Notes: generated by a model from the sequence alone, not told the origin. Numbered from the stretch's first letter, positions 1-8,331 are shown. The stretch is DNA of 64,000 nucleotides from Microbacterium keratanolyticum (GCF_016907255.1 NZ_JAFBBQ010000001.1:1302001-1366000); one strand, 5' to 3'. Numbers and translations: made by a program.

Positions 1-1388
1 TGAGCGAAGTCACGCACCATGTTGCCGCTCTCGTCGCGCAGCAGCTGTGCCGCGTAAGGCTCGACGGCATCCCAGACATTGAAGTCCGGGTCCAGCGAGC
101 TGCACAGACCGGACGTCAGCGAGACGGCTCGCATGAGCAGCAGGAATCCCTCCGGGAACTGAAACGGCAGACCGCGGACGACATCGCCGAACTCGTTGCC
201 GAAGTCGCGGAACTCGCGCGGGTCGACCGCGCTCATCTCCGCGAAACCCATGCCGCCGAAGCGCGCGAAGAGGTGCGTCACCGCCTTCTCGAACTCGCGG
301 GTGTCGGCGCTCGGCAGCAGTGCACCCACTCCCTTGACGCCCTCGATCAGACGGCGGCTGTCGCGTGCCGCGAGCGCGATCACGATCGTGCGCAGCCCCT
401 CGCGGATGCCGGATGGAACCTCGCCCATCATGCCGAAGTCGATGAAGGTGAGGCGCCAGCCCGCAGCATCCGGAGTCACGAAGACGTTGCCCGGGTGCGG
501 ATCGGCGTGGAAGAAGCCGTGCCGGAAGATCTGCTCGAACATGGCCTCAGCGAACGCCGTCGCGACCTCGGCGGGGTCGATTCCGGCAGCCCGCAGTGCC
601 ACGGCGTCATTGACCTTGATCGCCGTCACATCCGACAGGGTGAGCACGCGTCGAGTGCTGCGCTCCCACGCGATCTGCGGAGCGGCCACGCGCGGATCGG
701 CGGCGAAGTTCTCGGCAAAGCGCTCGGCGCTGGCGGCCTCGTGCAGGTAGTCGATCTCTTCGCGGGTGGTCTGCGCGAACTCCTCCATGAGGGCCGGAGC
801 ATCGACCTTGTCGGACACGAGGCGGATGCGACTCAGCCACCGCCCGACGCGCCGCAGTGCGTCCAGGTCGACCTCGACGATCTCCTCGATACCCGGACGC
901 TGCACCTTGACCACGACGTCTTCGAAGCCGGCGTCCGCGGCGACGTCGGCGGAGAGCCGGGCGCGATGCGCCTGACCGAGGGATGCTGCGGCGAGCGGCA
1001 CCTCTTCGAAGAAGTCGTACGCCTGCGACAGCAGGATGCCGAGTTCTTCTTCCGCGCGGCGCTGGATGGCCGCGAACGGCTCTGCAGGCACCTCGTCCTG
1101 CAGATCTTCCAGCGTGCGCGTGACCTCGGGTGGCAGCACGTCGAGCCGTGATGACAGAAACTGCCCGACCTTGATCATGAGTCCGCCGAGGTCGACCGCC
1201 AGCACGCGAAAGCGCTCGGCCATCCGCCGGAGCCGTTCGGGTCGCGAGCGCTCCGAGACGCCCGCCATCCCCAGGCGCGGCAGAGCCATCTCGAACCACC
1301 AGAGCTGCACGAGCTGCCGCATCGCGAAACGCAGGATCCTTCGGTAGCGGGCGCGGTGAGGGCGGATGCTGCGCGCAGCGTCGTTCAC
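1..1388 (-). CDS. ABC1/AarF/UbiB-family atypical kinase, 3' end outside window
   Basis: Atypical protein-kinase-like ATPase of the ABC1/UbiB family; the usual roles are in isoprenoid quinone or lipid metabolism, but the actinobacterial members are mostly uncharacterised. About 462 residues are visible. They show the family's KxGQ motif (KVGQ near residue 73), the Ala-rich nucleotide loop (AAASLGQAHRA), the lysine strand VVKVQRPG near 161, HADPHPGN near 291 and the DFG equivalent FIDFGMMG near 316. I chose the GTG start at 1388 because GGGGAGGG lies 8 nt upstream; an in-frame ATG at 1418 is the alternative. It lies 51 bp downstream of a PadR regulator on the same strand and is probably cotranscribed with it. 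The C-terminus, where membrane helices would be expected, is cut by the window edge. Confidence 0.88.
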   Translation of the reverse strand, partial: MNDAARSIRPHRARYRRILRFAMRQLVQLWWFEMALPRLGMAGVSERSRPERLRRMAERFRVLAVDLGGLMIKVGQFLSSRLDVLPPEVTRTLEDLQDEVPAEPFAAIQRRAEEELGILLSQAYDFFEEVPLAAASLGQAHRARLSADVAADAGFEDVVVKVQRPGIEEIVEVDLDALRRVGRWLSRIRLVSDKVDAPALMEEFAQTTREEIDYLHEAASAERFAENFAADPRVAAPQIAWERSTRRVLTLSDVTAIKVNDAVALRAAGIDPAEVATAFAEAMFEQIFRHGFFHADPHPGNVFVTPDAAGWRLTFIDFGMMGEVPSGIREGLRTIVIALAARDSRRLIEGVKGVGALLPSADTREFEKAVTHLFARFGGMGFAEMSAVDPREFRDFGNEFGDVVRGLPFQFPEGFLLLMRAVSLTSGLCSSLDPDFNVWDAVEPYAAQLLRDESGNMVRDFA

Positions 1389-1439
1389 GCGGACAGCCCT
1401 CCCCTCACCGGCCGACATCCGCGGATCGTCGAGAGCGGT

Positions 1440-2024
1440 TCACGCGTCAGCCAGGATGGCGTACAGCTTACGACGCGCGTCGTCGAGGACGGCAGCGGCC
1501 TTTTCGATCTGCTCGGGGGTGCCGGTGCGGGCGACCTGTGCGGCGGCTCCCGCGAGGTCGGCACCCGACTTCGCGAGCGCCGTGTGCTTGAACGCAGTGC
1601 GAGAGCCGGATGCCTCCCAGGGGGCGGGCTCTTCCGCGGCAGCATCCGCAGTCTCCTGCCCTGCCTCGGTGAGCGAGTAGGTCTTGCGACCGCCGCGTTC
1701 TTCTGCCGTGATCAGCCCTTCATCGGCGAGGAGCTGCAGGGTGGGGTAGACCGAGCCCGCACTCGGCTTCCACGTGCCACCGCTGCGCTCTTCGATCTCG
1801 TGAATGATCTGGTAGCCGTGCATCGGCCCTTCGGCGAGCAGGCTGAGCACCGCCGTGCGCACGTCGCCACGCGCCATCCGCGTGGGTCCGGTGCGCTGCT
1901 CGAACGCGGAGCGCAGCTGATCCATGACCTCGAAGATCGCCGCCGCGGGGCGACGGAAGTCGGGGCCGCCAGTGGGCCCGCCGCTCGATCCGCCGAACGG
2001 GTTGCCGGGCATTGATGTGTTCAT
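1440..2024 (-). CDS. PadR-family transcriptional regulator (long form)
   Basis: 194-residue PadR-type repressor. Residues 1-30 are Gly/Pro-rich and probably disordered. The winged helix-turn-helix spans about 50-122 and carries the family core GPMHGYQIIHEIEERSGG and SAGSVYPTLQLL. The C-terminal Ala-rich helices (about 150-190) would dimerise. I chose ATG 2024 because GGGAGG lies 6 nt upstream; the frame extends 21 codons further upstream, but that stretch crosses the operator palindrome and is unlikely to be coding. A 13-bp inverted repeat sits 26-55 bp upstream of the start, which fits autoregulation. The target is probably itself plus the downstream ABC1 kinase gene. The inducer is unknown. 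Confidence 0.88.
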   Translation of the reverse strand: MNTSMPGNPFGGSSGGPTGGPDFRRPAAAIFEVMDQLRSAFEQRTGPTRMARGDVRTAVLSLLAEGPMHGYQIIHEIEERSGGTWKPSAGSVYPTLQLLADEGLITAEERGGRKTYSLTEAGQETADAAAEEPAPWEASGSRTAFKHTALAKSGADLAGAAAQVARTGTPEQIEKAAAVLDDARRKLYAILADA

Positions 2025-2049
2025 GATGACCTCCCAGTGGTCGTCGAAA

Positions 2050-2079
2050 CGATAGTTAACGATATGTCGTTGACTATCG
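2050..2079. promoter_or_regulatory. Candidate PadR operator, 13-bp inverted repeat
   Basis: Arms CGATAGTTAACGA and TCGTTGACTATCG around TATG, with one mismatch. It lies just upstream of the minus-strand padR start at 2024, where an autoregulatory operator belongs. PadR operators in general are ATGT/ACAT- or TAC-containing dyads, so the assignment rests on position and symmetry, not on a recognised consensus. Confidence 0.6.
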
Positions 2080-2130
2080 CTGGGCAAGACATTTCAGGAT
2101 TCTCGAAGATTCAGTATTCTCTCTTGCTAA

Positions 2131-2167
2131 GTACCGGTACTCGGTGTTACTTTGTACCGGTACTCGG
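2131..2167. promoter_or_regulatory. Direct repeats GTACCGGTACTCGG, candidate operator of the second PadR
   Basis: Two identical 14-mers GTACCGGTACTCGG at 2131-2144 and 2154-2167, 23 bp apart. Each contains the palindrome GTACCGGTAC. They end 26 bp before the ATG of the divergent padR-DUF1048-ABC operon, so they are well placed as its operator or promoter control site. The sequence is unrelated to the 2050-2079 dyad, which suggests that each PadR recognises its own site. Confidence 0.55.
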
Positions 2168-2193
2168 CAGCACCGAGTAGTGAGGAGGCCCTG

Positions 2194-2529
2194 ATGGGCA
2201 AGCAGATGACCGAGATGCTCAAGGGCACCCTGGAGGGGATCGTCCTGGCGCTACTCGCCGAACAGCCCGCCTACGGATACGAGATCACCGCGCGACTGCG
2301 CGACCGCGGCTTCAGTGACATCGCCGAGGGCACGATCTACGCCCTGCTCGTGCGCATCGAGCAGAAGAGTCTCGTCGACGTCGAGAAGGTCCCCAGCGAA
2401 AAGGGGCCCCCGCGCAAGGTCTACTCCCTCAACGCGCACGGCACCGCTGAGCTCGAGGAGTTCTGGAAGACCTGGAACTTCCTCGCCACACACATCGAAG
2501 AACTGCACACGAACACCAAGGAGAACTGA
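2194..2529 (+). CDS. PadR-family transcriptional regulator (short form)
   Basis: 111-residue PadR protein consisting almost only of the winged helix-turn-helix (residues about 10-90; core QPAYGYEITARLRDRG and AEGTIYALLVRIEQKSL) plus one C-terminal dimerisation helix. ATG 2194 is preceded by GAGGAGG at 6 nt. It is the first gene of an operon padR-DUF1048-ATPase-permease, an arrangement common in actinobacteria and Bacilli in which the PadR protein represses its own drug-efflux ABC transporter. The direct repeats at 2131-2167 are its likely operator. Confidence 0.88.
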   Translation: MGKQMTEMLKGTLEGIVLALLAEQPAYGYEITARLRDRGFSDIAEGTIYALLVRIEQKSLVDVEKVPSEKGPPRKVYSLNAHGTAELEEFWKTWNFLATHIEELHTNTKEN

Positions 2530-2530
2530 C

Positions 2531-2896
2531 ATGGCCGCAAAGTGGATCGAAGCGCTCACCGGATCGCTCGAGCAGAAGAAGCAGTACAAGCAGGCCAAGG
2601 CACGCATCGAGTCGCTGCCCGAGCCCTACCGCCAGGTCGCCGAGGCGCAGCACCGCTACTACATGTACTACGGCGGCGTGACCGACGGAGACACCCTGGT
2701 GCAGATGTTTACCGACCTCGCCGACCTGTGGGAGCGCGCCGCGATCGACGGCACCCCCGTAAGCGCGATCGTCGGTGACGACGCCGTGGAGTTCGCCGAG
2801 AACTTCGCCCAGGCCTACGCCGGCACGCGCTGGATCGACAAAGAGCGCGCGCGCCTGATCGAGGCCGTCGACAAGGCCAGGGAGACGGAGAAATGA
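2531..2896 (+). CDS. DUF1048 family protein
   Basis: 121-residue soluble, helix-rich protein beginning MAAKWIEALTGSLEQKKQYK, with the family's Tyr-rich AQHRYYMYYGGV segment near residue 40. DUF1048 proteins typically sit directly after a short PadR gene; their biochemical role is not known to me. It starts 1 nt after the padR stop and its last four bases (ATGA) form the start of the ABC ATPase, so it is translationally coupled in the operon. It may be an accessory sensor of the regulator, but that is inference from position only. Confidence 0.82.
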   Translation: MAAKWIEALTGSLEQKKQYKQAKARIESLPEPYRQVAEAQHRYYMYYGGVTDGDTLVQMFTDLADLWERAAIDGTPVSAIVGDDAVEFAENFAQAYAGTRWIDKERARLIEAVDKARETEK

Positions 2897-3666
2897 CAAC
2901 AGCACCCGCCATCGAAGTGCGCGGGATCGAGAAGTCGTACAGAGACCTGCATGTGCTGCGCGGTGTCGACTTCGAGGTCGCGCCAGGGTCCATCTTTGCC
3001 CTGCTCGGCTCGAACGGCGCCGGCAAGACCACGATGGTGCGCATCCTCTCGACACTGCTCACCCCCGATGCCGGCGCAGCCGTCGTCCAGGGTCTCGACG
3101 TGGCATCCGCGCCACGGAAGGTGCGCGAGAAGATCTCCCTGACCGGCCAGTTCGCCGCCGTCGATGAGATCCTCACCGGGCGTGAGAACCTCGTGCTCGT
3201 CGCGAAGCTTCGTCACCTTGAGCACCCGGGCCGAATCGCCGACGACCTGCTCGCGACGTTCCGACTGACAGACGCCGGAGGCCGCCGCGTCGGCACCTAC
3301 TCCGGCGGCATGCGGCGCCGGCTCGATATTGCGATGAGCCTGATCGGCAACCCCGAGGTCATCTACCTCGACGAGCCCACCACGGGGCTCGACCCCGAGG
3401 CGCGCATCGAGGTGTGGGAGGTCGTCAAGAACCTCGCGAACACGGGCACGACGGTGCTGCTCACAACCCAGTACCTCGATGAGGCAGAGCACCTGGCCGA
3501 CCGCATCGCGATCCTTCACGAGGGCCGGATCATCGCGAACGGCACCCTCGCTGAGCTGAAGGCCCTGCTGCCACCGGCGAAGGTCGAGTACGTCGAGAAG
3601 CAGCCGACGCTGGAGGAGATCTTCCTCTCCCTCGTCGGCACGAAGACCGAAAGGGATGTCGCATGA
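2893..3666 (+). CDS. ABC transporter ATP-binding protein (DrrA-like drug efflux)
   Basis: 257-residue ABC ATPase. Walker A GSNGAGKTT near residue 38, signature YSGGMRRRLDIAMSL near 136, Walker B VIYLDEPTTGLDP near 156. The switch position reads LLTTQYLDEAE, with Gln where most ABC ATPases have His, which is the DrrA/daunorubicin-resistance pattern. It powers the permease encoded next (ATGA overlap at 3663). Likely role: export of a hydrophobic toxic compound at the cytoplasmic membrane, repressed by the upstream PadR. The substrate cannot be deduced. Confidence 0.9.
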   Translation: MTTAPAIEVRGIEKSYRDLHVLRGVDFEVAPGSIFALLGSNGAGKTTMVRILSTLLTPDAGAAVVQGLDVASAPRKVREKISLTGQFAAVDEILTGRENLVLVAKLRHLEHPGRIADDLLATFRLTDAGGRRVGTYSGGMRRRLDIAMSLIGNPEVIYLDEPTTGLDPEARIEVWEVVKNLANTGTTVLLTTQYLDEAEHLADRIAILHEGRIIANGTLAELKALLPPAKVEYVEKQPTLEEIFLSLVGTKTERDVA

Positions 3667-4430
3667 CCACGCACTTCGTCGCCGACACCGCGACGCTCAC
3701 CGGGCGCTCGATGCGCCACATCTTTCGCAGCGCTGACACGATCATCACGACGGCGGTCACCCCGATCGCCCTCATGCTGCTCTTCGTCTTCGTGTTCGGC
3801 GGCGCGCTGCGTCAGAGCACGGGAGTCGAGAACTACGTCAACTATCTGCTCCCCGGCATCCTGCTGATCGCGATCGCCTCCGGTATCGCCTACACGGCGT
3901 TCCGCCTGTTCACCGACCTGCAGAGCGGCATCTTCGAACGCTTCCACTCGATGCCGATCGCTCGCTCCAGCGTGCTCTGGGCGCACGTGCTCACGTCGCT
4001 CGTCGCCAACGGCATCACCCTCGCGATCATCTTCGGGGTGGGGCTTCTCATGGGCTTCCGCACGAGCGCGAGCCCCCTGGCCTGGCTCGCGGTCATCGGC
4101 ATCCTGGGGCTGTTCACCCTCGCCCTCACCTGGCTGGCCGTGATCGCCGGACTCAGTGCGAAGACCGTCGACGGCGCGAGCGCCTTCTCGTACCCGCTCA
4201 TCTTCCTGCCGTTCATCAGCTCGGCCTTCGTGCCCACCGAGACGATGCCGGGCCCGGTGCGCTGGTTCGCCGAGAACCAGCCGGTCACCTCGATCGTCAA
4301 CTCGATCCAGGCCCTGTTCGCCGGGCAGCCCGTCGGCACCGACCTCTGGGTCGCACTGGCGTGGTGCGTAGGCATCCTGGTCGTCGCCTACGCGGGAGCG
4401 ATGCTCGTCTACCGCCGACGGATCGCCTGA
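3663..4430 (+). CDS. ABC-2 type transporter permease (DrrB-like)
   Basis: 255-residue integral membrane protein with about six transmembrane helices and the ABC-2 permease pattern: a short cytoplasmic N-terminus, a first helix at about 30-50 (TPIALMLLFVFVFGG), and the conserved loop LQSGIFERFHSMPIARSS near residue 85. It is the membrane partner of the ATPase it overlaps by four bases and is the last gene of the padR operon. A hairpin just after the stop can act as terminator. Confidence 0.88.
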   Translation: MTTHFVADTATLTGRSMRHIFRSADTIITTAVTPIALMLLFVFVFGGALRQSTGVENYVNYLLPGILLIAIASGIAYTAFRLFTDLQSGIFERFHSMPIARSSVLWAHVLTSLVANGITLAIIFGVGLLMGFRTSASPLAWLAVIGILGLFTLALTWLAVIAGLSAKTVDGASAFSYPLIFLPFISSAFVPTETMPGPVRWFAENQPVTSIVNSIQALFAGQPVGTDLWVALAWCVGILVVAYAGAMLVYRRRIA

Positions 4431-4431
4431 C

Positions 4432-4454
4432 CGGGGCCGCCGGCTCGGGCCCCG
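4432..4454. terminator. Stem-loop between convergent genes
   Basis: CGGGGCC (4432-4438) pairs with GGCCCCG (4448-4454) around a 9-nt loop, between two convergent genes (stop at 4430 and stop at 4465). There is no clear U-tract, as is common in high-GC actinobacteria. It probably serves both strands. Confidence 0.5.
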
Positions 4455-4464
4455 ATGGTGGCCG

Positions 4465-5157
4465 TCAGGCGCTGTCGTCCTCGTACCGATCGTGCAGACG
4501 CATCCACGAGTACGGCGACTCCTGCGGCCATCCTTCGGGCGAGTTCTCCCATGACTCCTGGCGGCCATACGGAGTGAGGTCCAGCAGGTCGAACACGAGC
4601 ATGAACGGCTCTTCTCCCCGCGCGAACGTCGACCAGGAGTGGAAGATCCGCTCGCCCCGACGAACGAAGACACTGATCGCCTGCCGCTCCTCACCCTCGC
4701 GCGTCGCACCGAAGTCCTCATTGAACGAGGTGGCGCCGGACGACACCCACGGCAGATCCCACCCCATCCGCTCACGGAAGGGGATCAGCTTCGCAAGCGG
4801 CGCCCGCGACACCATCGCAAACGCCGTGCGCCGGGCCTGCAGGTGGCTCAGCGGACCGATGTGGTCGGCCATCATCGAGCATCCGTCGCAGCCCTCTGCC
4901 CAGTCCTCACCGAACATGAAGTGCTGGATGATCAGCTGCGGCTGATCCCCGAACAGGTCGAGCAGTCGCACGGCCCCATCCGGACCCTCGAACACGTAGT
5001 CGGTCGTGACCTCGACGACCGGCATTCGACGACGCAGCGCAGCGACGGAGTCCTTCATGCGTGTCAGCGCCTTCTCCTGCTGCAGCAGCACACGGCGGGC
5101 GTCGGCCCACTCCTCGGCGTCGACAATGCGGGGCAGGGGCAGTTCTGAGGCGACCAT
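4465..5157 (-). CDS. DUF899 family thioredoxin-fold protein
   Basis: 230 residues with the DUF899 landmarks in order: EEWADARRVLLQQEKALTR near 15, MPVVEVTTDYVFEGPDG near 45, LIIQHFMFGEDWAEGCDGCS near 75 (Cys pair CDGC), FAMVSRAPLAKLIPFRERMGW near 112 and SGATSFNEDFG near 140. The family has a thioredoxin-like fold and no established substrate; a redox or stress role is only suspected. It has no ribosome binding site: the ATG is 6 nt after CATAAT on its own strand, so it is probably translated from a leaderless transcript. It stands alone between a drug-efflux operon and a methyltransferase. Confidence 0.82.
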   Translation of the reverse strand: MVASELPLPRIVDAEEWADARRVLLQQEKALTRMKDSVAALRRRMPVVEVTTDYVFEGPDGAVRLLDLFGDQPQLIIQHFMFGEDWAEGCDGCSMMADHIGPLSHLQARRTAFAMVSRAPLAKLIPFRERMGWDLPWVSSGATSFNEDFGATREGEERQAISVFVRRGERIFHSWSTFARGEEPFMLVFDLLDLTPYGRQESWENSPEGWPQESPYSWMRLHDRYEDDSA

Positions 5158-5163
5158 CTGAGC

Positions 5164-5169
5164 ATTATG
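5164..5169 (-). promoter_or_regulatory. -10 box of a leaderless promoter for the DUF899 gene
   Basis: CATAAT on the minus strand, followed by GCTCAG and then ATG at 5157. The 6-nt spacing places the transcription start at or next to the start codon. Confidence 0.55.
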
Positions 5170-5196
5170 CCCACGCCCGCCGACGCGGCGGAAGGC

Positions 5197-6459
5197 TCAG
5201 GAGCGGCGGATGCTGCGCGTCACCGTGAACTTCGGGGTGCGGAGGATCTGCTCCGTCTCGCCGATCAGACGGGTGAGCTCACCGCGATAGGCAAGCGACG
5301 AATTGAAGACCGTCCACAGCTCGCCACCGGGGCGGAGGATGCGCGCGGACGCCTCGAAGAGACGCGTCGCCGCACCGGTGTGCACGCTCGCCCCCAGGTG
5401 GAACGGCGGATTCAACAGCACGATGTCGACCGAGGCAGCCGCGATCTCGGATCCCGCGTCGTCGTGCGTGACGGTGACGCGGTCTTCGACCCCATTCGCC
5501 CGCACGGTCTCGCGGGCAGAGGCCACCGCCGCGGCCGAGCGGTCGGTCGCCAACACCTGGACCTCCGGGTGCGCGAGCGCGTACGAGACGGCGAGCGCAC
5601 CGGTGCCGCAGCCGAGGTCGACGACCGTGCGGGCACTAACTCCTCCAGAATCTTCGGCGAAGCCCCCGTTTCGGGCAGTTTCGGCCTTTTCGACACCGTT
5701 TTGGAGGAGTTGTGAACGCCCCAGCGCGAGCGCGTCCAGCAGCACCCGCGTTCCGATGTCGAGGCGCGCTCCGGCGAATGCGCCGCCGTGCGCCACGAGG
5801 GTCAGCCCCTCGTGCGTCTCCACGACGGGAAACGGCGGCGTCCCTGCGACGGGCCGAGGGCCGGCTGCGATGACCAGACGCGACTTCCGCTGCGCGCGCT
5901 GCGCCTGCACGTTCTCGAAGAAGCGCCCGAGCACCTCGTTCTGACCGAGAGTCATGTGCTTGACGCGCCCACCGGCGATCACGACGACGTCCGGTGCCGC
6001 CCAACGTGCGATGGCATCCGCGATCTCCTCCAGCTCTGCGAGCGCCTTCGGTAGCTGCAGCAGCACCAGACGAGCGCCGGAGAGAAGCTCCGGCCCGAGC
6101 TCGTGCGACGTGAACGCCGTGTCTTCCCGCGGGAGGTCTGCGACGCCGTCGGCGTGTCCGCCCTCGACACGCCCCGTGCCAGACACAGCATCCGCGGAAA
6201 GCAACGCCCGCGCGTTGTTCGCAAGCGCTCGACGCCCCGTCGCCAGATCTTGGTGCACCCGGATGCCGCGCAGACCGGCCGCGGCGAGCGCAAGGGTGAT
6301 CGCCCCGTACTCGTCGCCGATCACGGCGATTCTCGCGCCCGGAGCATCCGCCCTCAGCGCCTCGGCGACCAGCAGCTCGTCGGTGGCGTCCCAGGCCTGC
6401 AGGTTCTCCGCCTCGACATCGGGGAAGCGTCGCAGGCGGGAGTAGGGGAAGTCGGACAC
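5197..6459 (-). CDS. Class I SAM-dependent methyltransferase (RlmG/RsmC-like)
   Basis: 420-residue two-domain methyltransferase resembling the 23S/16S rRNA guanine-N2 methyltransferases RlmG and RsmC: a degenerate N-terminal Rossmann domain (about 20-200) and a catalytic C-terminal domain with motif I VVDLGCGTGALAVS near 280 and the N-methylating motif NPPFH near 350. GTG 6459 was chosen because TACAGT stands 6 nt upstream on the same strand (leaderless); there is no ribosome binding site. Residues about 250-274 (SQLLQNGVEKAETARNGGF and onward) look out of place: they are encoded by a palindrome-bounded segment that is poorer in G+C and lies just before motif I. The frame remains open through it. 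The rRNA target is inferred from fold only. Confidence 0.8.
   Translation of the reverse strand: MSDFPYSRLRRFPDVEAENLQAWDATDELLVAEALRADAPGARIAVIGDEYGAITLALAAAGLRGIRVHQDLATGRRALANNARALLSADAVSGTGRVEGGHADGVADLPREDTAFTSHELGPELLSGARLVLLQLPKALAELEEIADAIARWAAPDVVVIAGGRVKHMTLGQNEVLGRFFENVQAQRAQRKSRLVIAAGPRPVAGTPPFPVVETHEGLTLVAHGGAFAGARLDIGTRVLLDALALGRSQLLQNGVEKAETARNGGFAEDSGGVSARTVVDLGCGTGALAVSYALAHPEVQVLATDRSAAAVASARETVRANGVEDRVTVTHDDAGSEIAAASVDIVLLNPPFHLGASVHTGAATRLFEASARILRPGGELWTVFNSSLAYRGELTRLIGETEQILRTPKFTVTRSIRRS
5638..5711. repeat. Palindrome-bounded element inside the methyltransferase gene
   Basis: A 74-nt segment bounded by perfect 10-bp inverted repeats AACTCCTCCA (5638-5647) and TGGAGGAGTT (5702-5711). 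Its interior is richer in A/T runs than the flanks and contains further short dyads (TTCGGCGAA; repeated TTTCGG). The same end motif AACTCCTCC/GGAGGAG occurs in the two intergenic repeats near 41.6 and 43.3 kb, although the interiors differ. Confidence 0.65.
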
Positions 6460-6465
6460 CGTTTT

Positions 6466-6471
6466 ACTGTA
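6466..6471 (-). promoter_or_regulatory. -10 box of a leaderless promoter for the methyltransferase
   Basis: TACAGT on the minus strand, then AAAACG, then GTG at 6459. The spacing is 6 nt and no Shine-Dalgarno sequence is present. Confidence 0.55.
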
Positions 6472-6552
6472 CGCGGCAGCCTCTCTTGACGACCGCGGAC
6501 GACGGGCATATGGTGCCCAACGTGGGGCCCGTCGACCCCGTGAGGGGGAATC

Positions 6553-7497
6553 GTGAGCGCCGCCATCGAGATCTCGCACCTGCACAAGAAGTTCGGCCAG
6601 CACACCGCTCTACATGACCTGGATCTGCGTGTGTCTCCGGGCACGATCTTCGGCCTGATCGGCCCGAACGGGGCCGGAAAATCGACCACACTGCGCGTAC
6701 TGCTCGACATCATCCGGCCGACATCCGGCGTCACTCGCGTGCTCGGTGAAGATCCGCGGCAGGGCGGCGCCGCACTGCGCCGGCGCATCGGCTACATGCC
6801 GGGCGAGCTGCGACTGGAGGGGCGTGTCACCGGTCGCCGACTGCTCTCCTTCTATGAAGAGGTGTCCGGACCGGTCGCTCCGGGCGCGGCCGAACGACTG
6901 GCCGAGCGTCTTGGCCTCGACCTGAACCGCCCCGTGCGCACGCTATCCAAGGGCAACAAGCAGAAGCTCGGCCTCGTTCAGGCGTTCATGCATGCGCCCG
7001 AACTGCTCATCCTCGACGAGCCGACCAGCGGGTTGGATCCGCTCGTGCAGCGCGAGTTCCTGCAGATGGTGCGAGAGGCGCGCGATGCGGGTCAGACGGT
7101 GCTGCTGAGTTCCCACGTGCTGAGCGAGATCCAGCAGACCGCCGACGAGGTCGCGGTGCTCGCCGATGGCAGGGTTGTCGCCGACGGTGCCGTATCGGCC
7201 CTGCGGCTCGCGTCGATTCGTCGGGTGCAGGCGGTGATCCAGACGACGGATGCTGCCGCCACACGCACTCTGTTCGAGGGCGTTCCCGGGCTCACCTCGG
7301 TGGAGGTCACCGACGATGGTGGTCTCCTGCGTGTGCGCGGCACCGTCGAGGGGTCGATCGATCCGTTCGTGAAGGCACTCGCCCGCTGTGAGGTGCACGA
7401 CCTCACGATCGAGGAGCCGGATCTGGCCGAATCGGTGCTGCGGCTCTACGGTGCGGATACTGCCCCCGCCCCGACCCGACGGAGTCTTCGTGACTAG
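6553..7497 (+). CDS. ABC transporter ATP-binding protein
   Basis: 314-residue ABC ATPase of the ABC-2 export type. Walker A GPNGAGKSTT near residue 39, signature LSKGNKQKLGLVQ near 133, Walker B LLILDEPTSGLDP near 152, switch His SSHVLSE near 190. About 90 residues follow the nucleotide-binding fold and form a C-terminal accessory domain. GTG start with GAGGGGGA upstream. It overlaps by 8 bp the permease gene that completes the transporter. The substrate is not deducible. Confidence 0.88.
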   Translation: MSAAIEISHLHKKFGQHTALHDLDLRVSPGTIFGLIGPNGAGKSTTLRVLLDIIRPTSGVTRVLGEDPRQGGAALRRRIGYMPGELRLEGRVTGRRLLSFYEEVSGPVAPGAAERLAERLGLDLNRPVRTLSKGNKQKLGLVQAFMHAPELLILDEPTSGLDPLVQREFLQMVREARDAGQTVLLSSHVLSEIQQTADEVAVLADGRVVADGAVSALRLASIRRVQAVIQTTDAAATRTLFEGVPGLTSVEVTDDGGLLRVRGTVEGSIDPFVKALARCEVHDLTIEEPDLAESVLRLYGADTAPAPTRRSLRD

Positions 7498-8287
7498 TGT
7501 GCCGGTGCTGCGTCGCAGCATCCGGGAGTCCTGGCGAGGACTGATCGGCTGGAGTCTCGGCATAACGGCCCTGCTGTTTCTCTACTTGCCGCTTTTCAAG
7601 AGCTTCGGCACGGGCGGTCAGCTTCAGGCGGTGATCGACGCGCTCCCGAAAGAGCTGACGAAGACGATCGGCTACGACCAGATCGCGACGGGCGCGGGCT
7701 ACGCGCAGAGCACGTTCTACGGGCTGACCGGCTTCGTGCTGTTCACGATCGCCGCGGTCATCTGGAGTTCGGCGGCGATCGGCGGCGCCGAGGAATCCGG
7801 TCGGCTGGAGCTCGACCTCGCTCACCCGATCGCGCGGGTGCAATACGCGCTGGAGCAGGCCGCGGCCATCGTCGTGAAGGTGCTCTGGCTTGGGCTTCTC
7901 GCGGGCCTCATCGTGTGGGGGATGAACGAGCCGGTCGGCCTCGGCATCGATCCGCCGCACATCATCGGCGCGTCGGCGGCGCTGGCGGGGCTCGGCTTCC
8001 TCACGGCGTCCATCGGCCTGTTGGTCGGCGCGCTCACAGGGCGGCGGTCGTGGGCGAGCGGAGCCGCCGCGGGGATCGCGGTGCTCGGCTATGTCTTCCA
8101 GGCGGTCGCGAAGCAGAGCAGCGATCTCGAGTGGCTCAACATCTTCTCCCCGTACGCGTGGGTCTACCACCAGTCGCCCCTGAGCGACGGCGTGGACCTC
8201 GGCGGACTCGCACTCGTCTGGGGATTCGCGATCGTGTTCGCCGCGGCATCCGCCTTCGCCCTGCAACAGCGAGACGTGACCGGCTGA
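7490..8287 (+). CDS. ABC transporter permease subunit (ABC-2 type)
   Basis: 265-residue membrane protein with about six helices and an export-permease topology. GTG 7490 was chosen for the GGAG 5 nt upstream; upstream in-frame codons lie inside the ATPase gene. A large loop between the first two helices carries ALPKELTKTIGYDQIATG, a pattern seen in polyketide/antibiotic-exporter-type permeases. It is translationally coupled to the preceding ATPase (8-bp overlap) and followed by a strong terminator. Confidence 0.85.
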   Translation: MTSVPVLRRSIRESWRGLIGWSLGITALLFLYLPLFKSFGTGGQLQAVIDALPKELTKTIGYDQIATGAGYAQSTFYGLTGFVLFTIAAVIWSSAAIGGAEESGRLELDLAHPIARVQYALEQAAAIVVKVLWLGLLAGLIVWGMNEPVGLGIDPPHIIGASAALAGLGFLTASIGLLVGALTGRRSWASGAAAGIAVLGYVFQAVAKQSSDLEWLNIFSPYAWVYHQSPLSDGVDLGGLALVWGFAIVFAAASAFALQQRDVTG

Positions 8288-8294
8288 AACGAAC

Positions 8295-8331
8295 GGATGC
8301 CGCATCGTCTGAGGGAGACGATGCGGCATCC
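8295..8331. terminator. Bidirectional terminator
   Basis: A perfect 16-bp stem (GGATGCCGCATCGTCT / AGACGATGCGGCATCC) with loop GAGGG, 7 nt after the permease stop and 13 nt before the convergent dctM stop. Confidence 0.8.
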
